64,000 bases of DNA from Acetobacter oryzoeni (GTDB lineage Bacteria > Pseudomonadota > Alphaproteobacteria > Acetobacterales > Acetobacteraceae). The notes beneath the pieces are model-generated. The model saw nothing but the letters and a program-made list of their open reading frames with translations. It was not told the origin of the DNA and searched no databases. Shown here one piece after another: positions 1-7,176 of the stretch; positions within the stretch are counted from its first letter, which is position 1; each line of letters opens with the position of its first letter. The stretch lies in assembly GCF_004014775.2 (NCBI RefSeq), contig NZ_CP042808.1, forward strand, positions 558,001-622,000. Direction: 5' to 3'. The position numbers and the translations under genes are program-made.

Positions 1-47
1 AGCAGTCCTTTAGCCCCTTGCTGGCCGATTGTGCGTGACGCTTTCAT
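1..47 (-). CDS. 5' end of an unidentified divergent gene (partial)
   Basis: A reading frame on the minus strand begins with ATG at 47-45 and runs off the window after 15 codons (MKASRTIGQQGAKGL). AGAGG lies six bases before the ATG and makes a good ribosome binding site. The gene is divergent from the acetoin dehydrogenase operon, and a perfect 15-base palindrome (57-71) sits directly upstream of its ribosome binding site. That layout would suit a local regulator, but too little protein is visible to name a family. This is a call of a start only. Confidence 0.4.
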   Translation of the reverse strand, partial: MKASRTIGQQGAKGL

Positions 48-56
48 GACAACCTC

Positions 57-71
57 TGCGAACTGTTCGCA
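57..71. promoter_or_regulatory. Perfect inverted repeat, putative operator
   Basis: TGCGAACTGTTCGCA is a perfect 7+1+7 palindrome. It lies 10 bases upstream of the start codon of the divergent partial gene and 166 bases upstream of acoA. The region from 98 to 150 is strongly AT-rich and probably holds the promoters. The half-site spacing of one base does not fit LexA boxes. Binding by the product of the divergent gene is a guess from position. Confidence 0.4.
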
Positions 72-236
72 AAAGCGTGAGGCTAACTGCCTGAAAACAC
101 GTTATTATATTGAAATAGTAATATCACATATGCGTTAATAATATAGATTGGCCCCTATAGGCCGGAACGCCGCCTTTCCTCCCTACGTTGGCACCCGTGT
201 AACGCTGTGCAGATGTATGGAAAGGTCAGGCAGAAC

Positions 237-1208
237 ATGTCGGTTCAGATTTCAAGAGAAGCCCTGCTGCGTGCGTATCGGAGCATGCGTACCATTCGCG
301 TTTTTGAAGAACGCCTGCACGTGGAATTTGCCACAGGGGAAATTCCCGGCTTTGTGCACCTTTATTGCGGCGAGGAAGCCTCGGCCGTTGGGGTGTGCGC
401 CAACCTTACAGATAACGATACCATTGCCAGCACCCACCGTGGCCATGGGCACTGCATTGCCAAGGGCGTGGAAGTGGGCGGCATGATGGCCGAAATTTAT
501 GGCCGCCATACCGGCGTGTGCCGGGGCAAGGGGGGCTCCATGCACATTGCGGATCTTTCCAAGGGCATGCTGGGGGCCAATGGCATTGTGGGCGGTGGCC
601 CACCGCTTATTTGCGGGGCAGCACTTTCACACAAAACGCTCAAGGATAACGGTGTGGCCGTGGCGTTTTTTGGTGATGGAGCCTCTAACGAGGGCACTAC
701 GCTGGAAAGCATGAACCTTGCCTCCGTATGGCATCTGCCCGCTGTGTTTGTGGTGGAAGACAATGGATATGGCGAGGCCACAGGCGCAGCCTATGCCTGT
801 GCTGGCACGCAAAAGGACAGGGCCGCCGGGTTTGGCCTACCGTATTTCTCCTGCGAGGGAGATGACTTTTTTGAGGTGTATGAAACAGCCCGCGCCGCCA
901 TAGATCACGCACGCTCTGGCGAAGGGCCGGTGATGCTGCATGTGCATCTTAGCCGCTGGTATGGGCACTTTGAAGGCGATGCCATGAGCTACCGCAAGGC
1001 CGGAGAAGTGGCCGAGCAGAAGAAAGATCATGATTGCCTCAAAAAGTTTCGCGCCCGCGCGGTGGCGGAAAACCTGCTGCCCGAAGGCGATATGGATGAA
1101 ATAGACGCCGCCGTGGCGGACGAGGTGGAAAGCGCGGTTGTAACCGCCAAGCAGGCACCGTGGCCGCAGGACAAAGACCTGATGGCCGATGTGTACGCGC
1201 GGTACTAA
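237..1208 (+). CDS. acoA: Acetoin dehydrogenase E1 component, alpha subunit
   Basis: A 323-residue thiamine diphosphate-dependent E1 alpha subunit. With AcoB it cleaves acetoin oxidatively, releasing acetaldehyde and passing an acetyl group to the lipoyl E2. The ThDP/metal motif runs from GDGAS (146-150) to DN (175-176), with the usual spacing. The conserved stretches STHRGHGH (65-72) and GKGGSMH (97-103) are typical of this family. The start at 237 matches the N-terminus of homologues; an in-frame GTG at 207 would add ten non-homologous residues. It is the first gene of an acoABC operon. The alternatives are pyruvate or branched-chain E1 alpha, but the E2 hydrolase fusion downstream favours acetoin. 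Confidence 0.9.
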   Translation: MSVQISREALLRAYRSMRTIRVFEERLHVEFATGEIPGFVHLYCGEEASAVGVCANLTDNDTIASTHRGHGHCIAKGVEVGGMMAEIYGRHTGVCRGKGGSMHIADLSKGMLGANGIVGGGPPLICGAALSHKTLKDNGVAVAFFGDGASNEGTTLESMNLASVWHLPAVFVVEDNGYGEATGAAYACAGTQKDRAAGFGLPYFSCEGDDFFEVYETARAAIDHARSGEGPVMLHVHLSRWYGHFEGDAMSYRKAGEVAEQKKDHDCLKKFRARAVAENLLPEGDMDEIDAAVADEVESAVVTAKQAPWPQDKDLMADVYARY

Positions 1209-1255
1209 CTCCTCCACCAGTTTTTCAGCCACACAGGCAAACGGGAACCAGAACA

Positions 1256-2284
1256 ATGGGTAAGAAAAGTTTCAGACAGGCCATTAACGAAGCCCTGCGG
1301 CAGGAAATGCGGCGTGACCCACGGGTGATCCTGATGGGGGAAGACATTGCCGGGGGCCGTGGCGGCACCGCTGGCATTACAGATGCCTGGGGCGGCGTGC
1401 TGGGTGTAACCAAAGGGCTGTGGGAAGAGTTTGGAGATGACCGCGTGCTGGACACGCCCATTTCCGAGGCCTCCTACATTGGTGCAGCAGCAGGTGCGGC
1501 GGCCACCGGCCTGCGCCCCGTGGCCGAGCTGATGTTTGTAGATTTTGTGGGCTGTTGTCTGGACCAGATCATGAATCAGGCGGCCAAGTTCCGCTACATG
1601 TTTGGCGGCAAGGCCACCACGCCGCTGGTTATCCGGGCCATGTATGGCGGCGGGTTTAGTGCGGCGGCCCAGCACAGCCAGGCGCTTTACCCGCTGTTTA
1701 CGCATATTCCGGGGCTTAAGGTTGTTATCCCGTCATCACCGTATGAGGCCAAGGGCCTGCTGATAGAAGCCATCCGGGATGATGACCCCGTGATCTTCCT
1801 TGAAAACAAGGTGATGTATGATGATGAGGAAGATGTGCCCGATGAGGCCTACACCATTCCGTTTGGTGAAGCGAACGTAACGCGTGAAGGTGAAGATGTA
1901 ACCATTGTGGCCATCGGCCGTATGGTTGGCATGGCCAACGCCGCAGCGGATGAGCTGGAAAAGCAGGGCATTGGCTGCACGGTAATAGACCCGCGCACCA
2001 CATCCCCGCTGGATGAGGAAACCATTTTGGAATCCGTATCCGAAACCGGCCGCCTTGTGGTGGTGGATGAAGCCAGCCCGCGCTGTAACATGGCGTGCGA
2101 TATTTCTGCCCTTGTGGCGGAAAAAGCGTTTTTCAGCCTCAAGGCACCTATCCGCCGCGTGGTGCCGCCGCATACGCCGGTGCCGTTTTCCACCCCGCTG
2201 GAAAAGCTGTACATGCCAGATGCAAATAAAATTGCCGCTGCGGTGCGCTCCATTACTTCCAGCCAGAAACAGAAGGTTGCATAA
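1256..2284 (+). CDS. acoB: Acetoin dehydrogenase E1 component, beta subunit
   Basis: A 342-residue transketolase-like beta subunit of the E1 heterotetramer; it pairs with AcoA to form the ThDP active site. The N-terminus (FRQAINEALRQEM, then MGEDI) and the GRDPRT-like C-terminal transketolase domain (VIDPRTTSPLD) are standard for the family. The start at 1256 is chosen from homology. The frame stays open upstream into the end of acoA, but those residues have no family counterpart. It lies 47 bases after acoA and three bases before acoC, so all three are almost certainly co-transcribed. Confidence 0.9.
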   Translation: MGKKSFRQAINEALRQEMRRDPRVILMGEDIAGGRGGTAGITDAWGGVLGVTKGLWEEFGDDRVLDTPISEASYIGAAAGAAATGLRPVAELMFVDFVGCCLDQIMNQAAKFRYMFGGKATTPLVIRAMYGGGFSAAAQHSQALYPLFTHIPGLKVVIPSSPYEAKGLLIEAIRDDDPVIFLENKVMYDDEEDVPDEAYTIPFGEANVTREGEDVTIVAIGRMVGMANAAADELEKQGIGCTVIDPRTTSPLDEETILESVSETGRLVVVDEASPRCNMACDISALVAEKAFFSLKAPIRRVVPPHTPVPFSTPLEKLYMPDANKIAAAVRSITSSQKQKVA

Positions 2285-2287
2285 GCC

Positions 2288-3454
2288 ATGTCCAACACCA
2301 TTACAGCCCTCACCATGCCCAAGTTCGGTTTGGCCATGACAGAAGGCAAGCTGGCATCATGGACGGTGCCAGTTGGCCAGAGCGTGCAGCAGGGTGATGA
2401 ACTGGCGGATATTGAAACCACCAAAATTACCAGCAGTTATGAAAGCCCCGCCGCAGGTGTGCTGCGCAAACAGGTGGCACAGGCGGGGGAAACCCTGCCC
2501 GTGGGTGCACTGATTGGCGTGCTGGCTGATGCCGAAACGCCAGATGTGGATATTGAAGCCTTTATCAAAAACTTTCATGCCGAAAACCCGCAGGATGCTG
2601 CCGCCACGCAGGATGCCAACGCTGGGGAACCCAAGCCGGTAACGGTGGGGGAACACACGCTGAATGTGCGTGATGTGGGCACGCATACGGGCACGCCCAT
2701 TGTGCTGGTGCACGGTTTTGGCGGAGATATCAGCAACTGGCTGCTCACGCAGGATGCCTTGGCCGCAGACAGGCGCGTGATTGCGTTTGACCTGCCGGGG
2801 CATGGGGCTTCCTCCAAAAACGTGGGCACAGGCACGCTGGCGTTTTTGGCCGGTGTGGTAAGCGCCTTGCTGAAAACCCTTGAAATAGAAAAAGCCCATG
2901 TGGTGGGCCATTCTCTGGGCGGCGGCATTGCGCTGACCTTGCTGCGAGACCATCCTGATCAGGTTGCCAGCCTGAACCTTTTGGCCCCCGCCGGGTTGGG
3001 CAAGGATGTGAATGCAGATTTCATCAGCGCGTTTGTGGATAGTGAAAGCAGCCGGGATATGAAGGCTGTTTTGCAAATGCTGGTGTATAACAAGGCCCTT
3101 GTGGGCCGGAAGATGGTGGATGCCGTGCTGCGCGCCCGCAGGCTGGATGGCGCGCGAGATGCCCTGCACGTTATTGCCAAGGCGTGCTTCCCCAACGGGC
3201 ATCAGGCGGATGATCTGCGCCCGGTCTTGGCCGGGGCGGAAACACCTACCCAGATTTTCTGGGGTAAGGAAGATGAAATTCTTTCCGTCTCCAACGCATC
3301 TGGCCTGCCAGATGTTATTCCCGTAACGGTGTATGAAGAAACAGGACATCTGCCGCAGCTTGAACGCGCAACAGATGTTAACAAAGCCATTGCCGTGTTT
3401 GTAAAAGACCCCGAAGCCGCGCTGAGCATGGCCCGGATGGACGCTACAGCCTAA
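2288..3454 (+). CDS. acoC: Acetoin dehydrogenase E2 (lipoyl domain plus alpha/beta hydrolase)
   Basis: A 388-residue acyltransferase component. Residues 1-85 form a biotinyl/lipoyl domain with the lipoyl lysine at 46 in ETTK. After a short Ala-rich linker, residues 120-375 form an alpha/beta hydrolase domain: oxyanion region HGFGG (142-146), nucleophile Ser209 in GHSLG, acid D329 and His354 in TGHLPQLE. This hydrolase replaces the usual chloramphenicol acetyltransferase-like E2 core and is characteristic of AcoC of acetoin dehydrogenases. No E3 (dihydrolipoamide dehydrogenase) gene follows, so the complex presumably borrows an E3 encoded elsewhere. A strong terminator-like stem follows at 3484. 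Confidence 0.9.
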   Translation: MSNTITALTMPKFGLAMTEGKLASWTVPVGQSVQQGDELADIETTKITSSYESPAAGVLRKQVAQAGETLPVGALIGVLADAETPDVDIEAFIKNFHAENPQDAAATQDANAGEPKPVTVGEHTLNVRDVGTHTGTPIVLVHGFGGDISNWLLTQDALAADRRVIAFDLPGHGASSKNVGTGTLAFLAGVVSALLKTLEIEKAHVVGHSLGGGIALTLLRDHPDQVASLNLLAPAGLGKDVNADFISAFVDSESSRDMKAVLQMLVYNKALVGRKMVDAVLRARRLDGARDALHVIAKACFPNGHQADDLRPVLAGAETPTQIFWGKEDEILSVSNASGLPDVIPVTVYEETGHLPQLERATDVNKAIAVFVKDPEAALSMARMDATA

Positions 3455-3483
3455 CCCGCCAAATCTCCCCAACACGCCCGATC

Positions 3484-3535
3484 ATGCAGGTGCCTTCTAT
3501 ACGTAAAGTGTAGAGGGCATCTGCATATTGTTTGT
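3484..3535 (+). terminator. Terminator of acoABC (19-bp stem)
   Basis: The arms at 3484-3502 and 3508-3526 pair over all 19 positions around a five-base loop, with three G-U wobbles in the plus-strand RNA. In the minus-strand RNA those three would be A-C mismatches, so the structure is optimised for plus-strand transcripts. A T-rich stretch (ATTGTTTGTT) follows. Confidence 0.7.
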
Positions 3536-3621
3536 TAAAAACGCTGCATTGTTCTTTAGATATGGGAAGCGATGTTATGACATGCACGCATTTCCGGCAC
3601 GCTGAATCAGGGTATGTAAAA

Positions 3622-3635
3622 TTGATCTGGATCAA
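3622..3635. promoter_or_regulatory. FNR/FixK-type binding site upstream of hsp20
   Basis: TTGATCTGGATCAA is an exact match to the TTGAT-N4-ATCAA consensus of FNR/FixK-family oxygen regulators. Its centre (3628.5) lies 32 bases before the middle of a possible -10 element TGATAC (3658-3663). This places the site near -41.5 for a start around 3670, the classic activating position. The downstream gene is the Hsp20 gene at 3726. The match is seen; binding and direction are inference. Confidence 0.65.
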
Positions 3636-3676
3636 GGGAGGGGCGATCAGAAAGCGGTGATACTCCTAAGCGTGAT

Positions 3677-3720
3677 CACAAGGGTGCCGCGTGCCGGGCC
3701 CTTGTGCCAGAACAAGGAGG
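3677..3720 (+). promoter_or_regulatory. hsp20 leader with two alternative hairpins over the ribosome binding site
   Basis: CACAAGGG (3677-3684) pairs perfectly with CCCTTGTG (3699-3706). The segment CCTTGT (3700-3705) can instead pair with ACAAGG (3712-3717), which is part of the Shine-Dalgarno sequence AAGGAGG (3714-3720). The two hairpins exclude each other, one leaving the ribosome site free and one masking it. This resembles a thermometer or switch leader, as known for many small heat-shock genes, but it does not match the ROSE or fourU consensus. Confidence 0.4.
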
Positions 3721-3725
3721 ATAAA

Positions 3726-4211
3726 ATGACCAGTTACGTGAATACAGGCCGCTCCCCCGTTGTGCGCGTTCCTGTTGGCACTGTACGGGTGGCAGATCCG
3801 TTTTCTGTTCTGCAGCGGCAGATGAGCCGTTTGTTTGAAGATTTTAAAACACCAGAAGGGGCCGCAGCAGCCACAAGCCGCTTGGGCGCCACCGATATTA
3901 CAGAAAACGCCAGTGCCTACGTGGTGGCCACGGAAGTGCCGGGCTGTTCTGAAAATGACATCAAGCTGGGCACAGCCAACGGGCTGCTGACCATTAGTGG
4001 CGAAAAGAAAAAGCCCGAACTGGAAGAAGGCACAAAGCACCACGTTGCAGGCCGCCAGTTTGCCGCTTTTGAAGATTCCTTTGCCATTCCCGAAGATGTG
4101 GACGTGGATAAAATTTCTGCCACCATCAAAAACGGTGTGCTGACAGTGACCATGCCCAAAAAAGCGGAAGCCAAACCGGCAGAACGCCAGATTGCCATTA
4201 AGGCAGGCTGA
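3726..4211 (+). CDS. Small heat-shock protein, Hsp20/alpha-crystallin family
   Basis: A 161-residue ATP-independent holdase chaperone that binds unfolding proteins in the cytoplasm. The alpha-crystallin domain spans about residues 55-145 and ends with the family signature IKNGVLTVTMPK. An IxI-type tail (QIAIKAG) is present for oligomer assembly. The start at 3726 is set by a strong AAGGAGG five bases upstream; an in-frame upstream extension is ignored. The gene has its own promoter region with a perfect FNR box and an unusual leader, so expression may respond to oxygen as well as heat. It is followed by a small conserved-looking protein. Confidence 0.92.
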   Translation: MTSYVNTGRSPVVRVPVGTVRVADPFSVLQRQMSRLFEDFKTPEGAAAATSRLGATDITENASAYVVATEVPGCSENDIKLGTANGLLTISGEKKKPELEEGTKHHVAGRQFAAFEDSFAIPEDVDVDKISATIKNGVLTVTMPKKAEAKPAERQIAIKAG

Positions 4212-4220
4212 AAAAAAACA

Positions 4221-4241
4221 GGCGGGGTGTTTAACCCCGCC
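4221..4241. terminator. Hairpin between hsp20 and the small downstream gene
   Basis: GGCGGGG (4221-4227) pairs with CCCCGCC (4235-4241) around a seven-base loop. It sits just after the hsp20 stop and 16 bases before the next start. The run of A before it would give a T tract only on the minus strand, so on the plus strand it is more likely an RNA-processing or stability hairpin or a weak attenuator than a full terminator. Confidence 0.4.
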
Positions 4242-4256
4242 ATGAAAGATAGATTG

Positions 4257-4433
4257 ATGAGCACGAAAAACAAAACGGTACAGATTGACAGCACCAAATA
4301 CGAAATGCTGGGTGTTATCAATGATGGTGACAGCAAGGTGCGGCTGAAGGACAGCGCAGGCAAGGTGGAGGAAATGACAAGTGATTCCTTCATTACTCTG
4401 CTGAATGAAGGCAAGGCCAAGTATCTGGACTAA
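4257..4433 (+). CDS. Small hypothetical protein (58 aa)
   Basis: A 58-residue charged protein beginning MSTKNKT. It has no signal peptide or membrane segment, and the beta-rich middle resembles a small SH3-like barrel, though I cannot assign a family. The frame also allows starts at 4227 and 4242. I choose 4257 because the upstream residues fall in the GC-rich hairpin and no clear ribosome site precedes the others, but GAAAG precedes 4257 only weakly. It is 45 bases downstream of hsp20 on the same strand and may be co-transcribed with it. Confidence 0.6.
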   Translation: MSTKNKTVQIDSTKYEMLGVINDGDSKVRLKDSAGKVEEMTSDSFITLLNEGKAKYLD

Positions 4434-4478
4434 TACAGATAGCCGGATAACGGGTTGTTGTTGGCAGGGTGTATAAAG

Positions 4479-4665
4479 GCCCGCATTGTGGGGTTTATCC
4501 AACACACAGAGCGGGCGCTTTAAAAATACAGGGGGCAGGCAGGATGCGGTGAACCTGCTTGGTCTGGCCCTTATACGGGTGGGCCGCCCCTGTGTGGCAG
4601 GTTTGTGTTATCAGGTTCCCGCACTGGCTGATGTTTCAAACAGGCCGGTGCGGGAATGCTTTTTT
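4479..4665 (+). ncRNA. Candidate structured RNA ending in an intrinsic terminator
   Basis: Between the small gene and the end of ndh, several stems can form: GCCCGC (4479-4484) with GCGGGC (4511-4516), AACCTGC with GCAGGTT around 4551 and 4597, a nested GGCCC/GGGCC pair, and a final nine-base stem TTCCCGCAC (4616-4624) with GTGCGGGAA (4648-4656), followed by six T (4660-4665). The terminator points along the plus strand although the nearest coding gene already ended 180 bases earlier. It does not match SRP, 6S, tmRNA or RNase P motifs that I know. It could simply be two stacked terminators. Confidence 0.3.
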
Positions 4666-4702
4666 ATAAACCGCGTGTTTATGGGCGGTGTTAAGTTTTG
4701 GC

Positions 4703-5986
4703 TTAGTCCATCCGCACGGGTGGGCGCACAAAGCCATCCAGCCAATCTGTAAAGCAGGCAATCATGCCGCGGAATGGCCCGTACAGTTCAAACTGATGTT
4801 GCCGGTACAGCGCCATATGGCCAAGCCGTGCGCTAAGGCCGTGCATAAAGCCGCCGCCAAAGGTTTTGCCATCTGCAAAAGCGCCCCAGCCGTTGTAATC
4901 CCCCAAAGCCACAATGGCCCCACGGTTTTTGAACTTAAAGGCGGGCACAGGCTTTTTGTTAAAGATAAAGCCCGGCAGATAGCGTGCCAGATGGTGTGCC
5001 TGCTGGCGGGCCACCTGTGCGGTGGGGGCAAGCGGGCTATCGCTAATAAAGGCGCAATCCCCCACAGCAAAAATGCTGTCATCCAGCGTGGTCTGCAAAT
5101 TGGGGCGCACCAAAAACTGGCCACCACGCCCACATTCCAAACCATCCATCTGGCGGGTTACATCCGGGGCTTTTACGCCTGCTGCCCAAACACGAAACTG
5201 TGCATCCACGCGTGAGCCATCTTTGAGCATAAAGCCGTGCTCATCCGCACCGCTCACCATTGTGCTGGTGAGCACCTTGATCTTGAGCGCTTCAAGCTGC
5301 TTTTGCGCGGCGGCAGACACGTTTTCGGGGAAGGCGGGCAGAATACGCGGCCCGGCTTCCAGTAATGTGACGCGCATTTCCGGCGTAACAGGCGTGAAGT
5401 TGTAAAGGGAGCCAATATCCAGCGCCTTGTGCAGTTCCGCCGCAAGCTGTACGCCCGTGGCGCCACCGCCCACAATGGCAATATCTAGCGGAGAGCCCCG
5501 GCCATAGGCCTGAATAACCGCATGGCGGAAGCGCTCGTTAAAGTTATTGGCTTCTACAATGTTGTCCAGGAAGATGCAGTTTTCCACCACGCCCGGCGTG
5601 CCAAAATCGTTCGCGCGGCTGCCAATGGCAAAAATCAGCACATCGTAATCCAGATACCGCTCATCCAGCAGCACCTCGTGGTCTTCTTCTTCCAGCGGGG
5701 CCAGCTTCAGGCGCTTGGCGGCGCGGTCTATCCCGGCAATTTCACCATAGCAAAAGCGGAACCCATGCGCCGCAGCGTGGGAGATAAAGGTGATGCGGTC
5801 ATTCTCGTTTTTGGCCGTGCCCGCGGCAAAGCAGTGCAACATGGGCTTCCACACATGGCTGAAGCCCTTGTCCACCAACGTAATATCCAACTTGCCGGAG
5901 CGCCCAAGGCTGTTGCCCAGCCGCGTTGCAATGGCCATGCCTGCAACACCGCCGCCAACAATAACCACCCGAAACCGATCACTCAT
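4703..5986 (-). CDS. ndh: Type II NADH dehydrogenase (NDH-2)
   Basis: A 427-residue FAD flavoprotein that oxidises NADH and reduces ubiquinone at the inner membrane without pumping protons. Two Rossmann motifs are visible: GGGVAGMAIATRLG near residue 11 for FAD, and VGGGATGVQLAAEL near residue 170 for NADH. The motif VGDCAFI (C-terminal FAD site) is present, and the C-terminal tail is amphipathic as in membrane-bound NDH-2. It is the common NADH entry point of acetic acid bacteria. It appears to be a single-gene unit; a WD40-cobW operon lies upstream on the same strand. Confidence 0.88.
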   Translation of the reverse strand: MSDRFRVVIVGGGVAGMAIATRLGNSLGRSGKLDITLVDKGFSHVWKPMLHCFAAGTAKNENDRITFISHAAAHGFRFCYGEIAGIDRAAKRLKLAPLEEEDHEVLLDERYLDYDVLIFAIGSRANDFGTPGVVENCIFLDNIVEANNFNERFRHAVIQAYGRGSPLDIAIVGGGATGVQLAAELHKALDIGSLYNFTPVTPEMRVTLLEAGPRILPAFPENVSAAAQKQLEALKIKVLTSTMVSGADEHGFMLKDGSRVDAQFRVWAAGVKAPDVTRQMDGLECGRGGQFLVRPNLQTTLDDSIFAVGDCAFISDSPLAPTAQVARQQAHHLARYLPGFIFNKKPVPAFKFKNRGAIVALGDYNGWGAFADGKTFGGGFMHGLSARLGHMALYRQHQFELYGPFRGMIACFTDWLDGFVRPPVRMD

Positions 5987-6120
5987 CCCACAATATCCCC
6001 CTTGCTCCGCACCATGCGGTGCGGAGGAGTGCCGTGCAATCCACTACTTGTTGATCTCACGCACCCGTTTATTGTGTTCTACCGTGGTACGCGCAGTTTT
6101 GATGACCGAAGCCGGCGTAA

Positions 6121-7176
6121 TCAGGAAGCGGCTAAATCCACCACACCAATTACACCTTCCTCGGTGCCAAAACCCAGCGTGCAGCCATCCGGGCTATAGG
6201 CCAGCGCCGTAATGGCCCCCGCCTTGCCCAGTGATACGGGCAGAACCCGCTGGGTAGATGGTTCCATCATTACAACGGTACCATCAGCAAAGCCAGCGGC
6301 CACAACCTCCTGCTCTGGATGAAAAGCCACGCGGGTGCACAGCGCACCACCTGCGCCCGGCAGTTCCATGGGCGGTTTGCCCATGGGGCCACCCCCAAAG
6401 AACGGCCACATCACAACGATGTCAGCCCCACTGGTGGCCAGCCATTTGCCGTTTTTGGAAAAGGAGAGCGAGCGCACCTTGGTGGGGTAGCCGCTCATGC
6501 GCATGTTGTGGCCATCGGCCAGCCGCCAGCCGTGCAGGTCATTATCCTGCATGGCGGTAACTACGGCATCACCCGCCGGGTGCATGGCAATATCAAGGTG
6601 GCTGCCTTTCCATTCCAGTTGGCGGGGCTTGCCATCCTTGGATTGGGTGAACCACACAGAAACACCATTGTAGTGCGAAACCGCAATGCGCTTGCCTTTG
6701 GGGTCAAACGCAATGCCGCCCACGGTGGTGGGGTGTTCTAGCGTGCGGGTTACGGTGCGGCCCGTGGCATCACGCAGCTCCACATTCTTGCCAGCGGCGG
6801 CGGCAATTACGGCAGATTTGGCATCTACATAGGTGGCAATGTGCTCCACCCAGCGGCGGCCCTTGCCCAGTTCCTCAATCTCGCCCGCTGGATCAAGCCG
6901 GCACAGGCGGCCATCATCACCGCCCGTTAAAAAGCAATCGGGCAGCGTATCGGCAGAAAGGGAAAGGGCAGGGCCATCATGCACGGCATAGGTGTTCCAT
7001 GCCTCTGGCGTAAGCTGGTCTTCACGGTGCACCACCACCACATCACCTTCACCGGTGGTAAAGGCAAAGCGGCTGTTATCCCGCGTGGCGGTGCAGGCGG
7101 TAATTTCACCTTCCACCTTGATGTGCGCACCACGTTTTTCAATAAGGCCGCGCAGGGTCTGTGTTTCGGTGCTCAT
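6121..7176 (-). CDS. WD40-repeat protein coupled to a CobW-family GTPase
   Basis: A 351-residue cytoplasmic beta-propeller protein with no signal peptide. Repeated segments of about 40 residues with patterns such as LSFSKNGKWLATSGAD, VAFHPEQEVVAAGFADG and ALAYSPDGCTLGFGTEEG identify WD40 blades. Its ATG overlaps the stop of the upstream CobW gene by four bases (ATGA), so translation is coupled. Propellers normally serve as protein-docking platforms, so a direct role with the GTPase in metal delivery is a reasonable inference. The specific function is unknown. Confidence 0.8.
   Translation of the reverse strand: MSTETQTLRGLIEKRGAHIKVEGEITACTATRDNSRFAFTTGEGDVVVVHREDQLTPEAWNTYAVHDGPALSLSADTLPDCFLTGGDDGRLCRLDPAGEIEELGKGRRWVEHIATYVDAKSAVIAAAAGKNVELRDATGRTVTRTLEHPTTVGGIAFDPKGKRIAVSHYNGVSVWFTQSKDGKPRQLEWKGSHLDIAMHPAGDAVVTAMQDNDLHGWRLADGHNMRMSGYPTKVRSLSFSKNGKWLATSGADIVVMWPFFGGGPMGKPPMELPGAGGALCTRVAFHPEQEVVAAGFADGTVVMMEPSTQRVLPVSLGKAGAITALAYSPDGCTLGFGTEEGVIGVVDLAAS

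Noticed and set aside
57..71. LexA box
   Set aside because: GAAC and GTTC are separated by one base instead of the four (Gram-positive type) or the direct-repeat form of alphaproteobacteria.
188..207. Possible sigma-54 promoter (GG...GC) before acoA
   Set aside because: The spacing between the GG and GC elements is two bases too long for a -24/-12 promoter.
3661..3667. CTCCT as anti-Shine-Dalgarno of a ROSE-type thermometer
   Set aside because: If transcription starts near 3670 as the FNR box suggests, this element is not in the RNA.
4486..4752. Open frame of 88 codons after the hsp20 region
   Set aside because: It runs through the terminator hairpins and into the end of ndh; no sign of coding.
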